Below are positions 8,340 through 16,976 of a stretch of 64,000 nucleotides of DNA, piece by piece. Position numbers and translations under genes: made by a program. This stretch comes from an uncultured bacterium. GTDB lineage: Bacteria; Bacteroidota; Bacteroidia; Bacteroidales; Bacteroidaceae. The stretch lies in assembly GCA_905215345.1 (NCBI GenBank), contig CAJMPR010000007.1, positions 1-64,000 on the forward strand, written 5' to 3'. The notes under the pieces were generated by a model. That model did no database searches. It was given only the letters and a program-made list of their open reading frames with translations, and was not told where the DNA came from. Within the stretch, counting starts at the first letter, position 1; each line of letters opens with the position of its first letter.

Positions 8340-8711
8340 TTAAAACGGCAGGTCGTCTTTAGCGTCTCCTGTCAGAAAATCAGGAGCGGCTGTTGGAGCT
8401 GGTGGAGGAACGGGAGCACCCGGAGCAGCGGTCGCATTAGCGCTAACACGCTCAACTTTCCATGCACGGATACTGTTGAACCAACGGTCTTGCCATTGGC
8501 GGGCATCTACATCGAAAGATACTGTCAGTTCTTCGCCCATCTGGATATTGAATTGCTCTATTTTATCAGCTCCGAATACATCGAAACACATTTTGCGTGG
8601 GTATTGACCGTGGTCTTCAATTACAAATTCCTGTGATTTCCATTCATTGCCAGTCTTAGAAACTCCACCTCTTGGTTGGAGTATAGCGATAATTTTTCCT
8701 GTAAATTCCAT
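8340..8711 (-). CDS. DUF3127 protein, OB-fold-like with SSB-like acidic tail
   Basis: The product is 123 aa when started at MEFTGKI (8711). This start was chosen over an upstream in-frame ATG at 8759 because family members begin there and AAGAGA lies just upstream. The first 90 residues match DUF3127, a small Bacteroidota family predicted to have an OB-like fold. The last 30 residues are a Pro/Ala linker ending in AKDDLPF, very like the DDIPF tip through which SSB recruits repair proteins. A nucleic-acid-related role is inferred only. It is convergent with the DUF3352 gene and has its own terminator. Confidence 0.8.
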   Translation of the reverse strand: MEFTGKIIAILQPRGGVSKTGNEWKSQEFVIEDHGQYPRKMCFDVFGADKIEQFNIQMGEELTVSFDVDARQWQDRWFNSIRAWKVERVSANATAAPGAPVPPPAPTAAPDFLTGDAKDDLPF

Positions 8712-8794
8712 TGTTCTCTTTTTAAATGATGCTGCGAAGTTACAATTTTTTAGGAACATGTGACGAATAAACGACTGTTTTTTCTTACTATTTC

Positions 8795-8825
8795 TTTGTC
8801 ATAGGGAATTCTTTTTTTAACTTTG
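8795..8825 (+). promoter_or_regulatory. Bacteroides-type promoter for dnaN
   Basis: TTTG (8795-8798), 19 bases, TAACTTTG (8818-8825) is a perfect match to TTTG-N19-TAnnTTTG. The dnaN start is 51 bases downstream. Confidence 0.8.
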
Positions 8826-8875
8826 TCCGTTAGTTAACAAGATAGCTGAAATTAAAACTTAAATACACAGAATAT

Positions 8876-9997
8876 ATGAAATTTATCGTTTCGAGTACTG
8901 CGCTCTCCAGCCATTTACAGGCTATCAGCCGCGTTATTAATTCAAAGAATGCGCTGCCTATATTGGATTGTTTCCTTTTTGAACTACAAGACGGAACCTT
9001 GACTGTAACCGTTTCTGATAGCGAAACGACGATGGTTACTACGGTCGAAGTTAACAGTGATGCCGACGGACGTTTTGCTATTACTGCCAAGACTTTGTTG
9101 GACGCCTTGAAGGAAATTCCCGAACAACCGTTAACCTTTGAGGTTAACACGGACTCCCTGGAGATTACGGTACAGTATCAGAATGGTAAATATAGCCTGA
9201 TGGGGCAGAATGCGGATGAGTTTCCGCAGTCGGCTGTACTGGGTGAAAATGCCGTACGTGTGGAAATGGATGCACAAGTGTTGCTGGGTGGTATCAATCG
9301 TGCAGTGTTTGCTACTGCCGACGATGAACTTCGTCCGGTGATGAACGGTATCTATTTCGATATTACAACGGAAGATATTACAATGGTGGCTTCTGACGGT
9401 CATAAGCTGGTACGTTGCAGAACACTGGCTGCCAAAGGTAACGAACGTGCCGCTTTTATTCTGCCTAAGAAACCGGCTAACTTGATGAAAAATCTGTTGC
9501 CGAAAGAGCAAGGTATGGTGGCGATTGAATTTGACGAACGCAATGCTGTTCTTACTTTGGAGAGCTATCGCATGGTATGCCGCTTGATTGAAGGACGTTA
9601 TCCTAATTATAATTCCGTAATCCCGCAGAATAATCCGTATAAAGTGACGGTAGACCGCCAGCAGTTGATTGGTGCCTTGCGCCGTGTGTCTATCTTCTCT
9701 TCCCAGGCAAGCAGCCTTATCAAGTTGCGTATGCAGGAGAACCAGATCGTGATTTCCGCTCAGGATATAGATTTCTCTACTTCGGCAGAAGAAACACAGG
9801 TATGTCAATATACAGGCAATCCGATGAGCATCGGTTTCAAATCTACTTTCCTGATTGATATTCTCAATAATATCGCTGCTGATGAAGTGATTATAGAACT
9901 GGCCGATCCTTCTCGTGCCGGTGTTGTCATCCCGGTAGAACAGGAAGAAAATGAAGACTTGCTGATGCTGCTGATGCCGATGATGCTGAATGACTAA
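8876..9997 (+). CDS. dnaN: DNA polymerase III beta sliding clamp
   Basis: This 373-aa clamp protein forms the ring that holds replicative polymerase and repair proteins on DNA. The N-terminal segment MKFIVSSTALSSHLQAISRV, the SDGHKLVRC segment near residue 175 and the C-terminal hydrophobic-pocket segment with VIPVEQEENEDLLMLLMPM (ending near residue 371) are typical of beta clamps in this phylum. Length is normal. Unlike the E. coli arrangement it is not beside dnaA or recF. It has a clear promoter and is followed by an exonuclease gene across a long inverted repeat, which makes a replication/repair group plausible. Confidence 0.97.
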   Translation: MKFIVSSTALSSHLQAISRVINSKNALPILDCFLFELQDGTLTVTVSDSETTMVTTVEVNSDADGRFAITAKTLLDALKEIPEQPLTFEVNTDSLEITVQYQNGKYSLMGQNADEFPQSAVLGENAVRVEMDAQVLLGGINRAVFATADDELRPVMNGIYFDITTEDITMVASDGHKLVRCRTLAAKGNERAAFILPKKPANLMKNLLPKEQGMVAIEFDERNAVLTLESYRMVCRLIEGRYPNYNSVIPQNNPYKVTVDRQQLIGALRRVSIFSSQASSLIKLRMQENQIVISAQDIDFSTSAEETQVCQYTGNPMSIGFKSTFLIDILNNIAADEVIIELADPSRAGVVIPVEQEENEDLLMLLMPMMLND

Positions 9998-10008
9998 ATA
10001 TAAATGGA

Positions 10009-10101
10009 GTTGACAAGGAAACGAGTTGACAAGTTGACGAGGCAGTGAGAAGCTATAAAACTATCTCCCTTGTTAACTTGTCAACTCGTTTCCTTGTCAA
10101 C
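10009..10101. repeat. Intergenic inverted repeat, 27-bp perfect arms
   Basis: The left arm at 10009-10035 (GTTGACAAGGAAACGAGTTG and on) is the exact reverse complement of 10075-10101, with a 39-base centre. The arm itself contains the word GTTGACAAG twice. It lies between the co-directional dnaN and exonuclease genes and ends 17 bases before the latter's start. Confidence 0.92.
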
Positions 10102-10117
10102 CGATAAAAATAACACA

Positions 10118-10888
10118 ATGAAATTAAATCTGAAAAACCCCATTGTCTTTTTCGATTTGGAGACTACGGGCACAAATATTAATGCAGACCGAATTGTAGA
10201 AATCTGTTACCTTAAGGTGTTCCCCAATGGGAATGAAGAGGCAAAGACTATGCGTATCAATCCCGAAATGCATATTCCTGAAGAGGCTTCTGCCGTTCAT
10301 GGTATTTATGATGAAGACGTGGCAAACTGTCCCACTTTCAAGGAAGTGGCACGCAACATAGCCAATGACATCGAGGGATGTGACCTTGCGGGTTTCAATT
10401 CCAACCGTTTCGATATTCCCGTGTTGGCGGAAGAATTTTTACGGGCGGATGTGGATATTGACATGAGCCGTCGTAAATTTGTGGATGTACAGGTTATTTT
10501 TCACAAAATGGAACAACGTACACTCTCTGCCGCCTATAAATTCTATTGCGGTAGGAATCTGGAGGATGCCCATACGGCCGAAGCCGATACCCGTGCTACC
10601 TATGAGGTATTGATGTCGCAATTGGATCGTTATCCGGACTTACAGAATGATGTTGCTTTCCTTTCCGATTATTCCAGTTTCAATAAGAATGTGGACTTTG
10701 CCGGACGTATGGTTTACGATGAGAATGGGGTGGAAATCTTTAATTTCGGTAAGTATAAAGGGATGTCGGTAGCCGATGTTTTGAAACGTGATCCGGGTTA
10801 TTACAGTTGGATATTGAACAGCGATTTTACCTTGAATACCAAGGCGATGCTTACCAAGATACGTTTGCGTGAAATAACTCAGAAATAA
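10118..10888 (+). CDS. DEDDh 3'-5' exonuclease (DnaQ-like) with C-terminal QSregVF-type domain
   Basis: The 256-aa product starts at MKLNLKNP (10118); the longer frame from 10070 would be coded by the inverted repeat and is unlikely. It is a DnaQ-superfamily exonuclease with Asp13/Glu15 in FFDLETTG, Asp99 in NRFDIP, and His152/Asp157 in HTAEADTRA, a complete DEDDh set. The last 60 residues, including NFGKYKGMSVADVL, match the small domain called putative quorum-sensing-regulated virulence factor in Pfam. Proofreading as epsilon or a repair role is possible; the dnaN neighbour favours replication. coaBC follows after 12 bases. Confidence 0.85.
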   Translation: MKLNLKNPIVFFDLETTGTNINADRIVEICYLKVFPNGNEEAKTMRINPEMHIPEEASAVHGIYDEDVANCPTFKEVARNIANDIEGCDLAGFNSNRFDIPVLAEEFLRADVDIDMSRRKFVDVQVIFHKMEQRTLSAAYKFYCGRNLEDAHTAEADTRATYEVLMSQLDRYPDLQNDVAFLSDYSSFNKNVDFAGRMVYDENGVEIFNFGKYKGMSVADVLKRDPGYYSWILNSDFTLNTKAMLTKIRLREITQK

Positions 10889-10900
10889 CTTCTGCCTGTT

Positions 10901-12121
10901 ATGGTAAATACTTTGAAAGGAAAGAAAATAGTATTGGGGATTACGGGAAGTATTGCCGCTTACAAAGCGTGCCATATTATTCGTGGACTCATCAAACGTG
11001 GAGCGGAGGTACAAGTGGTGATAACGCCTGCCGGTAAGGAATTTATTACGCCTATTACCTTATCTGCTTTAACCAGCAAACCTGTTATCAGTGAGTTCTT
11101 TGCACAGCGTGACGGTACGTGGAACAGCCATGTTGACCTCGGCTTGTGGGCGGATGCTATGCTGATAGCCCCTGCAACAGCTTCTACCATTGGTAAGATG
11201 GCGAACGGTATAGCCGACAATATGCTGATTACGACTTATCTTTCTGCAAAAGCTCCCGTTTTTGTTGCTCCGGCAATGGACTTGGATATGTACGCACATC
11301 CGTCTACCCAGAAGAATCTGGATACGCTTCGTTCGTATGGAAATCATATTATTGAACCTGGAACGGGTGAGTTGGCAAGTCATTTGGTAGGTAAGGGGCG
11401 CATGGAAGAACCGGAGGTCATTATCCGTCATTTGGAAGAATACTTTGCCGCTAAAGACGGTGACTTGGTAGGAAAGACTATTTTGATAACAACCGGGCCG
11501 ACGTATGAAAAGATTGATCCGGTGCGTTTCATCGGCAACTATTCTTCCGGCAAGATGGGCTTTGCCCTGGCTGATGAATGTACGGCGAGAGGAGCGAAAG
11601 TGATTTTGGTTACGGGACCTGTTCAGCAGCAGACGCATTATCCGATGTTTCAACGGCATGATGTAGAATCTGCCGAGCAGATGTTCAATGCAGCTACGTC
11701 TTTGTTTGGCAATGTGGATGCTGCCATTCTGGCGGCTGCAGTGGCCGATTATGCTCCGGAACAAGTTGCCGATAAGAAAATCAAACGGGAAAAGACCGGT
11801 GAAATGACGCTGGAGCTAAAGCCGACACAGGACATTGCGGCTTATTTGGGAAATATGAAGAAAATCTATCCCGAAAAGGTTTTGGTGGGTTTTGCCCTTG
11901 AAACAAATGACGAGCAACATAATGCCGAAGGTAAACTGAACCGTAAGAACCTGGATTTCATCGTACTGAACTCGTTGAATGACGAAGGAGCCGGATTCCG
12001 CTGCGATACCAATAAAATCAGTATCATCGACCGGAACGGCAAGACGGATTATCCGTTGAAATCTAAAGCTGAAGTTGCTGCCGACATCGTAGATCGCCTG
12101 GCAGCGACAATTGATAATTGA
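10901..12121 (+). CDS. coaBC: Bifunctional phosphopantothenoylcysteine decarboxylase / phosphopantothenate-cysteine ligase
   Basis: The 406-aa cytoplasmic enzyme of coenzyme A synthesis joins cysteine to 4'-phosphopantothenate (CoaB, C-terminal half) and decarboxylates the product (CoaC, N-terminal flavin domain). It shows GSIAAYK (16-22), His77 in SHVDL, the PAMDLDMY motif (124-131) and the ligase motif KIKREKTG. Two catalytic positions differ from E. coli Dfp: Asp127 replaces the Asn of PxMNxxMW, and Ser160 sits where the LACG cysteine normally is. The last codons (TIDN) and stop are made of a 14-bp tandem repeat that continues into the gap before recN. Confidence 0.93.
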   Translation: MVNTLKGKKIVLGITGSIAAYKACHIIRGLIKRGAEVQVVITPAGKEFITPITLSALTSKPVISEFFAQRDGTWNSHVDLGLWADAMLIAPATASTIGKMANGIADNMLITTYLSAKAPVFVAPAMDLDMYAHPSTQKNLDTLRSYGNHIIEPGTGELASHLVGKGRMEEPEVIIRHLEEYFAAKDGDLVGKTILITTGPTYEKIDPVRFIGNYSSGKMGFALADECTARGAKVILVTGPVQQQTHYPMFQRHDVESAEQMFNAATSLFGNVDAAILAAAVADYAPEQVADKKIKREKTGEMTLELKPTQDIAAYLGNMKKIYPEKVLVGFALETNDEQHNAEGKLNRKNLDFIVLNSLNDEGAGFRCDTNKISIIDRNGKTDYPLKSKAEVAADIVDRLAATIDN

Positions 12122-12164
12122 CAATTGATAATTGACAATTCAAAATTCATAATTCAAAATTCAT
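12107..12164. repeat. Two pairs of 14-bp direct repeats
   Basis: ACAATTGATAATTG occurs at 12107-12120 and 12121-12134. AATTCAAAATTCAT occurs at 12137-12150 and 12151-12164. The first copy codes the last residues and the TGA of coaBC; the rest fills the gap before recN. Confidence 0.9.
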
Positions 12165-12174
12165 AATTAACCAC

Positions 12175-13836
12175 ATGTTACGTTCTCTATACATACAGAA
12201 TTATGCGCTTATCGAGAAACTCGACATCAACTTCGATAGCGGCTTTTCGGTAATAACAGGTGAAACCGGTGCCGGTAAATCCATTATTCTGGGAGCTATC
12301 GGACTGTTGCTGGGACAACGTGCCGATGTGAAGTCGATTAGACAAGGTGCTTCGAAATGTGTGATTGAAGCTCGTTTTGATATAACCGCTTACGGAATGA
12401 AATCTTTCTTCGAGGATAATGAACTCGAATATGAGGACGAGTGCATTCTCCGTCGTGAAGTCTATGCTTCGGGTAAGAGCCGTGCCTTTGTCAATGATAC
12501 TCCGGCTTCGCTGGTGCAGATGAAAGAACTTGGCGAACAACTGATTGATGTTCATTCGCAACATCAGAATTTACTTCTGAATAAAGAAGGATTCCAGTTG
12601 AATGTGCTCGATATATTGGCTCACGATGAAGAGGCGTTAACCGTATATCAGTCCCTTTATCGGGAATGGAAGCAGGCGCAACAGGAGTTGGAAGAACTTA
12701 CAGACCATGCCGAACAGAACAAGGCTGATGAGGATTATATCCGTTTCCAACTGGAACAGTTGGAAGAAGCCCATCTGGCTGCCGGAGAACAGGAAGAGCT
12801 GGAACAGGAAGCCGATACCTTGAGCCATGCGGAAGAGATAAAAGCCGGGCTGTTTCGTGCCGACCAGATTATGACGTCGGACGAAGGCGGATTGCTTTCA
12901 GCAGTGAAAGAATGTCTGAATACCATGTTGGGCTTGCAGAAAGTGTACCCCGCTACCGGCGAACTGGCCGAACGTTTGGAAAGCACCTATATCGAGCTGA
13001 AAGATATTTCCCAGGAAATATCGGGAAAGGAAGAAGAAATAGAATTTAATCCTGCCCGCCTGGAAGAAGTGAATGACCGTTTGAACTTGATATATACCCT
13101 TCAACAGAAGCATCGGGTTTCTACGGTGGAAGAATTGGTAGCTCTGACGGAAGAATATGCAGCCAAGCTTTCGAATATCACTTCGTCGGACGAACAGATA
13201 GAAGAATTGAAAGAGCGTTGTGCTGCTTTATATAATAAGGTTAAAGGGCAGGCTGCTGTGCTTACTAAAGCCCGTACTGCTGCTGCTCGTGAAGTGGAAA
13301 AGCAGATGGCTGCACGCCTGATACCGTTGGGTATGCCCAATGTACGTTTTCAGGTGGAAATAGGTGTTCGCAAAGAACCCGGTACTCATGGAACTGATAC
13401 GGTGAACTTCCTGTTCTCTGCCAATAAGAACGGAACTCTGCAAAGCATATCATCTGTGGCTTCCGGTGGTGAAATTGCCCGTGTAATGCTCTCCATAAAG
13501 GCAATGATAGCCGGAGCGGTAAAACTGCCCACCATTGTATTCGATGAAATTGATACCGGAGTTTCCGGTGAGATAGCCGACCGTATGGCGGATATTATGC
13601 AAGAAATGGGTGATAGCGACCGTCAGGTTATCAGCATTACGCATTTGCCGCAGATTGCTGCCCGTGGTCGTGCCCATTACAAGGTATATAAACAAGATAA
13701 TGAGACGGAGACAAATAGCCATATCCGCCGTTTGACGGAGGTAGAGCGGGTGGAAGAGATAGCCCACATGTTGAGTGGGGCAACTCTGACCGAAGCGGCG
13801 CTTAATAATGCCAAAGCGTTGCTCGGTAATGCCTGA
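12175..13836 (+). CDS. recN: DNA repair protein RecN
   Basis: This 553-aa SMC-like ATPase acts early in double-strand-break repair. Walker A is GETGAGKS (29-36), the ABC signature VASGGEIAR lies near residue 430, and Walker B IVFDEIDTGVSG near 450-460. Between them are long acidic, glutamate-rich coiled-coil arms (about 160-380). Length is standard. The ATG at 12175 gives MLRSLYIQNYALIEKL, the usual RecN start. It is part of a plus-strand series coaBC, recN, rlmB with short gaps, so cotranscription is likely. No LexA-type site was recognised. Confidence 0.96.
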   Translation: MLRSLYIQNYALIEKLDINFDSGFSVITGETGAGKSIILGAIGLLLGQRADVKSIRQGASKCVIEARFDITAYGMKSFFEDNELEYEDECILRREVYASGKSRAFVNDTPASLVQMKELGEQLIDVHSQHQNLLLNKEGFQLNVLDILAHDEEALTVYQSLYREWKQAQQELEELTDHAEQNKADEDYIRFQLEQLEEAHLAAGEQEELEQEADTLSHAEEIKAGLFRADQIMTSDEGGLLSAVKECLNTMLGLQKVYPATGELAERLESTYIELKDISQEISGKEEEIEFNPARLEEVNDRLNLIYTLQQKHRVSTVEELVALTEEYAAKLSNITSSDEQIEELKERCAALYNKVKGQAAVLTKARTAAAREVEKQMAARLIPLGMPNVRFQVEIGVRKEPGTHGTDTVNFLFSANKNGTLQSISSVASGGEIARVMLSIKAMIAGAVKLPTIVFDEIDTGVSGEIADRMADIMQEMGDSDRQVISITHLPQIAARGRAHYKVYKQDNETETNSHIRRLTEVERVEEIAHMLSGATLTEAALNNAKALLGNA

Positions 13837-13872
13837 CATTTTCAGCTAAGAAAACAAAAATAATTAGATATA

Positions 13873-14613
13873 ATGGTTGATAAAAGTGAAATGATTTTCG
13901 GCGTTCGCGCTGTGATAGAAGCAATCCAGGCAGGTAAAGACATCGATAAAATATTGGTGAAAAAAGATATACAGAGCGACTTGTCTAAAGAACTGTTTGC
14001 TGCTTTGAAGGGAACATTAATCCCGGTACAACGTGTTCCGGTGGAACGTATTAACCGTGTTACGCGGAAGAATCACCAAGGAGTGGTGGCCTTTGTTTCG
14101 GCGGTTACTTATCAGAAAGCGGAAGATTTGGTGCCGTTCCTGTTCGAGCAGGGTAAGAATCCGTTGTTCGTCATGCTAGACGGTGTGACGGATGTCCGCA
14201 ATTTCGGTGCGATTGCCCGTACTTGCGAATGTGCTGCGGTAGATGCCGTTATTATCCCTGCCAAGAATAGTGTTACGGTGAATGCCGATGCCATGAAGAC
14301 TTCTGCCGGTGCACTGCACACGTTGCCTGTATGCCGTGAGCAGAACTTGAAGGACACCTTGCAATATCTCAAAAATAGTGGTTTCCATATTGTGGCAGCT
14401 ACCGAGAAGGGTGATTACGATTATACAAAAGCTGATTATACAGGTCCTATGTGCATCATTATGGGCGCCGAAGACAAGGGTGTTTCTTATGACAACTTGG
14501 CTTTGTGTGACGAATGGGTGAAGATTCCTATGCTTGGTTCTATTGAATCGCTCAATGTATCCGTAGCAGCAGGTATCCTGATTTATGAAGCTGTGAAACA
14601 ACGAACCAACTAA
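13873..14613 (+). CDS. rlmB: 23S rRNA 2'-O-methyltransferase RlmB / TrmH-family SPOUT enzyme
   Basis: The 246-aa SPOUT methyltransferase uses SAM to methylate ribose 2'-O, in RlmB at G2251 of 23S rRNA. The N-terminal substrate-binding part (1-75) contains RKNHQGVVAFVS. The catalytic knot shows DVRNFGAIART, then KTSAGALHTLPV, IMGAEDKGV and the deep-knot motif GSIESLNVSVAAGI near the end. Which rRNA or tRNA position is modified cannot be told from sequence; RlmB is the best fit. It follows recN by 36 bases and precedes the protease-like gene by only 3 bases. Confidence 0.9.
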   Translation: MVDKSEMIFGVRAVIEAIQAGKDIDKILVKKDIQSDLSKELFAALKGTLIPVQRVPVERINRVTRKNHQGVVAFVSAVTYQKAEDLVPFLFEQGKNPLFVMLDGVTDVRNFGAIARTCECAAVDAVIIPAKNSVTVNADAMKTSAGALHTLPVCREQNLKDTLQYLKNSGFHIVAATEKGDYDYTKADYTGPMCIIMGAEDKGVSYDNLALCDEWVKIPMLGSIESLNVSVAAGILIYEAVKQRTN

Positions 14614-14616
14614 AAT

Positions 14617-16320
14617 ATGAAAAAGAAATTACTATGGACGCTCACCCTCTGCCTCTTAGCGCAGTGGAGTGTAGCTCAGGCACCCAAATGGGTAGAAAAA
14701 GCCAAGCGTGCCGTTTTCTCGGTGGTGACGTATGACGGGAATGACAAGATACTGAATACCGGGAACGGTTTCTTTGTGACGGAAGACGGAATTGCTTTGT
14801 CCGACTATTCCCTGTTTAAAGGTGCTCAACGTGCGGTCGTGATGAACTCTGACGGTGTGCAGATGCCGGTTGCGACTATTATGGGAGTGAATGATATGTA
14901 CGATGTCATTAAATTCCGTGTCGGTATATCGTCCAAGAAAGTGCCTGCATTGAGTTTGGCAACCGTTGCTCCGGCTGTCGGAGCGAATGTTTTTGTTCTG
15001 CCTTATTCAACGCAGAAAGACCGGTCTTATACGGAAGGACAGATTAAAGCTGCCGATAAATTTGCTGAAAAATACTATTATTATACCCTCAATGTACATC
15101 TAAAAGATAAGATGGTGAGTTGTCCGGTTATGACTGAAGACGGACAAGTCTTTGCTCTGGCACAGAAATCATCCGGTAAAGATACCGCTACAATCTGTTA
15201 TGCAGTGGATGCCAACTTTGCAATGGCGCAGACTGTTACCGCTTTTTCTTTCAATGATATGTCTTTAAAGAATATAGGCATTAAAAAAGCATTGCCCGAT
15301 ACGGAAGAACAGGCTTTGGTATTTCTGTTTATGGCTTCCTCACAAGTATCCCCTGAAAAGTACGCCCAGCTATTGGATGATTTTATAGCTGAGTATCCCA
15401 ATAGTACCGACGGATATATACGTCGTGCCACTAATCGGATATATCAGTCCAAGGACGATGCTTCGATGGATAAAGTCGTTGCCGATTTGGATAAAGCATT
15501 AACGGTGGCTCAGAAGAAAGACGATGTTTATTTCAATCGTGCCAAACTGATATACAATTATGTGTTAAGTAATCCGGGAAAGACATATAAAGACTGGTCG
15601 CTTGACAAAGCTTTGGATGAAATTCGGAAAGCAATTGCCATTCAGGATCTTCCTGTTTATAGCCAGACAGAAGGTGATATCTTGTTTGCAAAACAGGACT
15701 ACCCGGCAGCTTTGGTTTGTTACGAAAAGGTAAATAAGTCAAGTATGGTTTCTCCGGCTACTTTCTTTAGTGCTGCCAAGACTAAAGAGTTGATGAAAGC
15801 GCCTGCCGAAGAAATATTAGCATTGATGGATAGCTGTATGTCCCGCTTCACCGAGCCCTATACTACGGAAGCCGCTCCTTATTTGCTGGAACGTGCCCAA
15901 GCCCGTATGAATGCTGCCCAGGCACGTGATGCCATGCTCGATTATGATGCTTACTTTAAAACCGTGAAAGGCGAGGTGAACGATGTATTCTATTATTATC
16001 GTGAACAGGCTGCATTGGAAGCTAAGCAATTCCAACGTGCCTTGAACGATATAGCCAAGGCTATCGAATTGAATCCGAAAGATTTGACTTATCGCTCCGA
16101 GTTGGCTGTGATTAACATCCGCGTAGGACGTAATGAAGAAGCCATCAAAGTATTGCAGGATGCTTTGGCGATAGATTCCAAATATGCCGAGGCATACCGT
16201 TTGATGGGAATTGCCCAGTTACAGATGAAGAAGGATAAGGAAGCGTGTGACAGCTTTGCCAAAGCGAAAGAATTGGGCGATCCGAATGTAGATGAACTAA
16301 TCAAAAAACATTGTAAGTAA
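14617..16320 (+). CDS. Exported protein with degenerate trypsin-like domain and TPR repeats
   Basis: This 567-aa protein has a signal peptide (LLWTLTLCLLAQWSVAQAP, cleavage near residue 21). Residues 30-210 follow the HtrA layout: GNGFFVTEDGIALSDYSLFKGA, then DMYDVIKFRV, then a serine-region analogue KDKMVSCPVM. The usual catalytic NNHV histidine segment is SDYS here and GNSGGP is lost, so I infer a non-catalytic protease fold. Residues 260-560 contain TPR-like helical repeats (for example ELNPKDLTYRSELAVINIR). It probably works in the periplasm as a binding or scaffold protein. It starts 3 bases after rlmB and ends before a strong terminator. Confidence 0.8.
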   Translation: MKKKLLWTLTLCLLAQWSVAQAPKWVEKAKRAVFSVVTYDGNDKILNTGNGFFVTEDGIALSDYSLFKGAQRAVVMNSDGVQMPVATIMGVNDMYDVIKFRVGISSKKVPALSLATVAPAVGANVFVLPYSTQKDRSYTEGQIKAADKFAEKYYYYTLNVHLKDKMVSCPVMTEDGQVFALAQKSSGKDTATICYAVDANFAMAQTVTAFSFNDMSLKNIGIKKALPDTEEQALVFLFMASSQVSPEKYAQLLDDFIAEYPNSTDGYIRRATNRIYQSKDDASMDKVVADLDKALTVAQKKDDVYFNRAKLIYNYVLSNPGKTYKDWSLDKALDEIRKAIAIQDLPVYSQTEGDILFAKQDYPAALVCYEKVNKSSMVSPATFFSAAKTKELMKAPAEEILALMDSCMSRFTEPYTTEAAPYLLERAQARMNAAQARDAMLDYDAYFKTVKGEVNDVFYYYREQAALEAKQFQRALNDIAKAIELNPKDLTYRSELAVINIRVGRNEEAIKVLQDALAIDSKYAEAYRLMGIAQLQMKKDKEACDSFAKAKELGDPNVDELIKKHCK

Positions 16321-16340
16321 GATATTGTTTTAGATAGAAA

Positions 16341-16370
16341 AAAGGCTCTGTTTTCGCAAGCAGAGCCTTT
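16341..16370 (+). terminator. Intrinsic terminator after the TPR protein gene
   Basis: AAAGGCTCTG pairs perfectly with CAGAGCCTTT around a 10-base loop, followed by GTTT. It sits 21 bases past the stop codon. Confidence 0.85.
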
Positions 16371-16515
16371 GTTTAGGGAAACTTTCCCCTGTGTAAAAGT
16401 TAAGTCTAGGTATTAACAGGTTATGAGTGAATGTTTCTTTTGTGTATTTATATAGTAAATGCACGGGGAATAGAAATACTGCATCTCCCTCTTGATTTTT
16501 TTTGAGTATAGTGAA

Positions 16516-16545
16516 AAACATTTTTGGTGTACATCAAAAATGTTT
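16516..16545. promoter_or_regulatory. Palindromic element upstream of ridA
   Basis: AAACATTTTTG and CAAAAATGTTT are perfect 11-bp arms around GTGTACAT. It lies about 55 bases before ridA, after the previous terminator and next to a TTTG at 16545-16548, so an operator or a second terminator are both possible. Confidence 0.5.
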
Positions 16546-16601
16546 TTGACAGTAATGGAAAAAGTTTATGATATACTTGATAATTAAATGATAAAAGAAT
16601 G

Positions 16602-16976
16602 ATGAAAAAAGTAATTTGCAGCCAAAAGGCACCGGGCGCTATAGGCCCTTACAGCCAAGCTATCGAAGCGAACGGAATGGTATTCGTATCCGGTCAGTTA
16701 CCCATCGACCAGGCTACAGGCATAATGGCAGAAGGAGCGGAAGCTCAAGCACGCCAATCTTTGGAAAATGTAAAGCACATTTTGGCAGAAGCCGGATTGA
16801 GTATGGCAAACATTGTTAAGACTACCGTTTTCCTGGCAGATATGTCTTTGTTTGCTGATATGAATAAAGTATATGCCACTTATTTCGACGGAGATTTCCC
16901 CGCACGTTCGGCCGTAGCTGTTAAGGCACTCCCGAAGGATGCCTTAGTGGAGATTGAGTGCATCGCGGTTCGCTAA
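16602..16976 (+). CDS. ridA: RidA family reactive imine/enamine deaminase
   Basis: This small cytoplasmic protein of 124 or 125 residues (two adjacent ATGs at 16599 and 16602) hydrolyses reactive 2-aminoacrylate-type enamines made by PLP enzymes. Family hallmarks are present: KAPGAIGPYSQAI near the N-terminus, FVSGQLPID, the conserved arginine in FPARSAVAV, and the C-terminal VEIECIAV. Length is standard. The last 33 bases overlap the 3' end of folC on the other strand, so the two convergent messages are complementary there and no terminator fits between them. Confidence 0.95.
   Translation: MKKVICSQKAPGAIGPYSQAIEANGMVFVSGQLPIDQATGIMAEGAEAQARQSLENVKHILAEAGLSMANIVKTTVFLADMSLFADMNKVYATYFDGDFPARSAVAVKALPKDALVEIECIAVR

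Noticed and set aside
10070..10117. N-terminal extension of the exonuclease
   Set aside because: It is coded by the right arm of an inverted repeat; the ATG at 10118 gives the normal family start.
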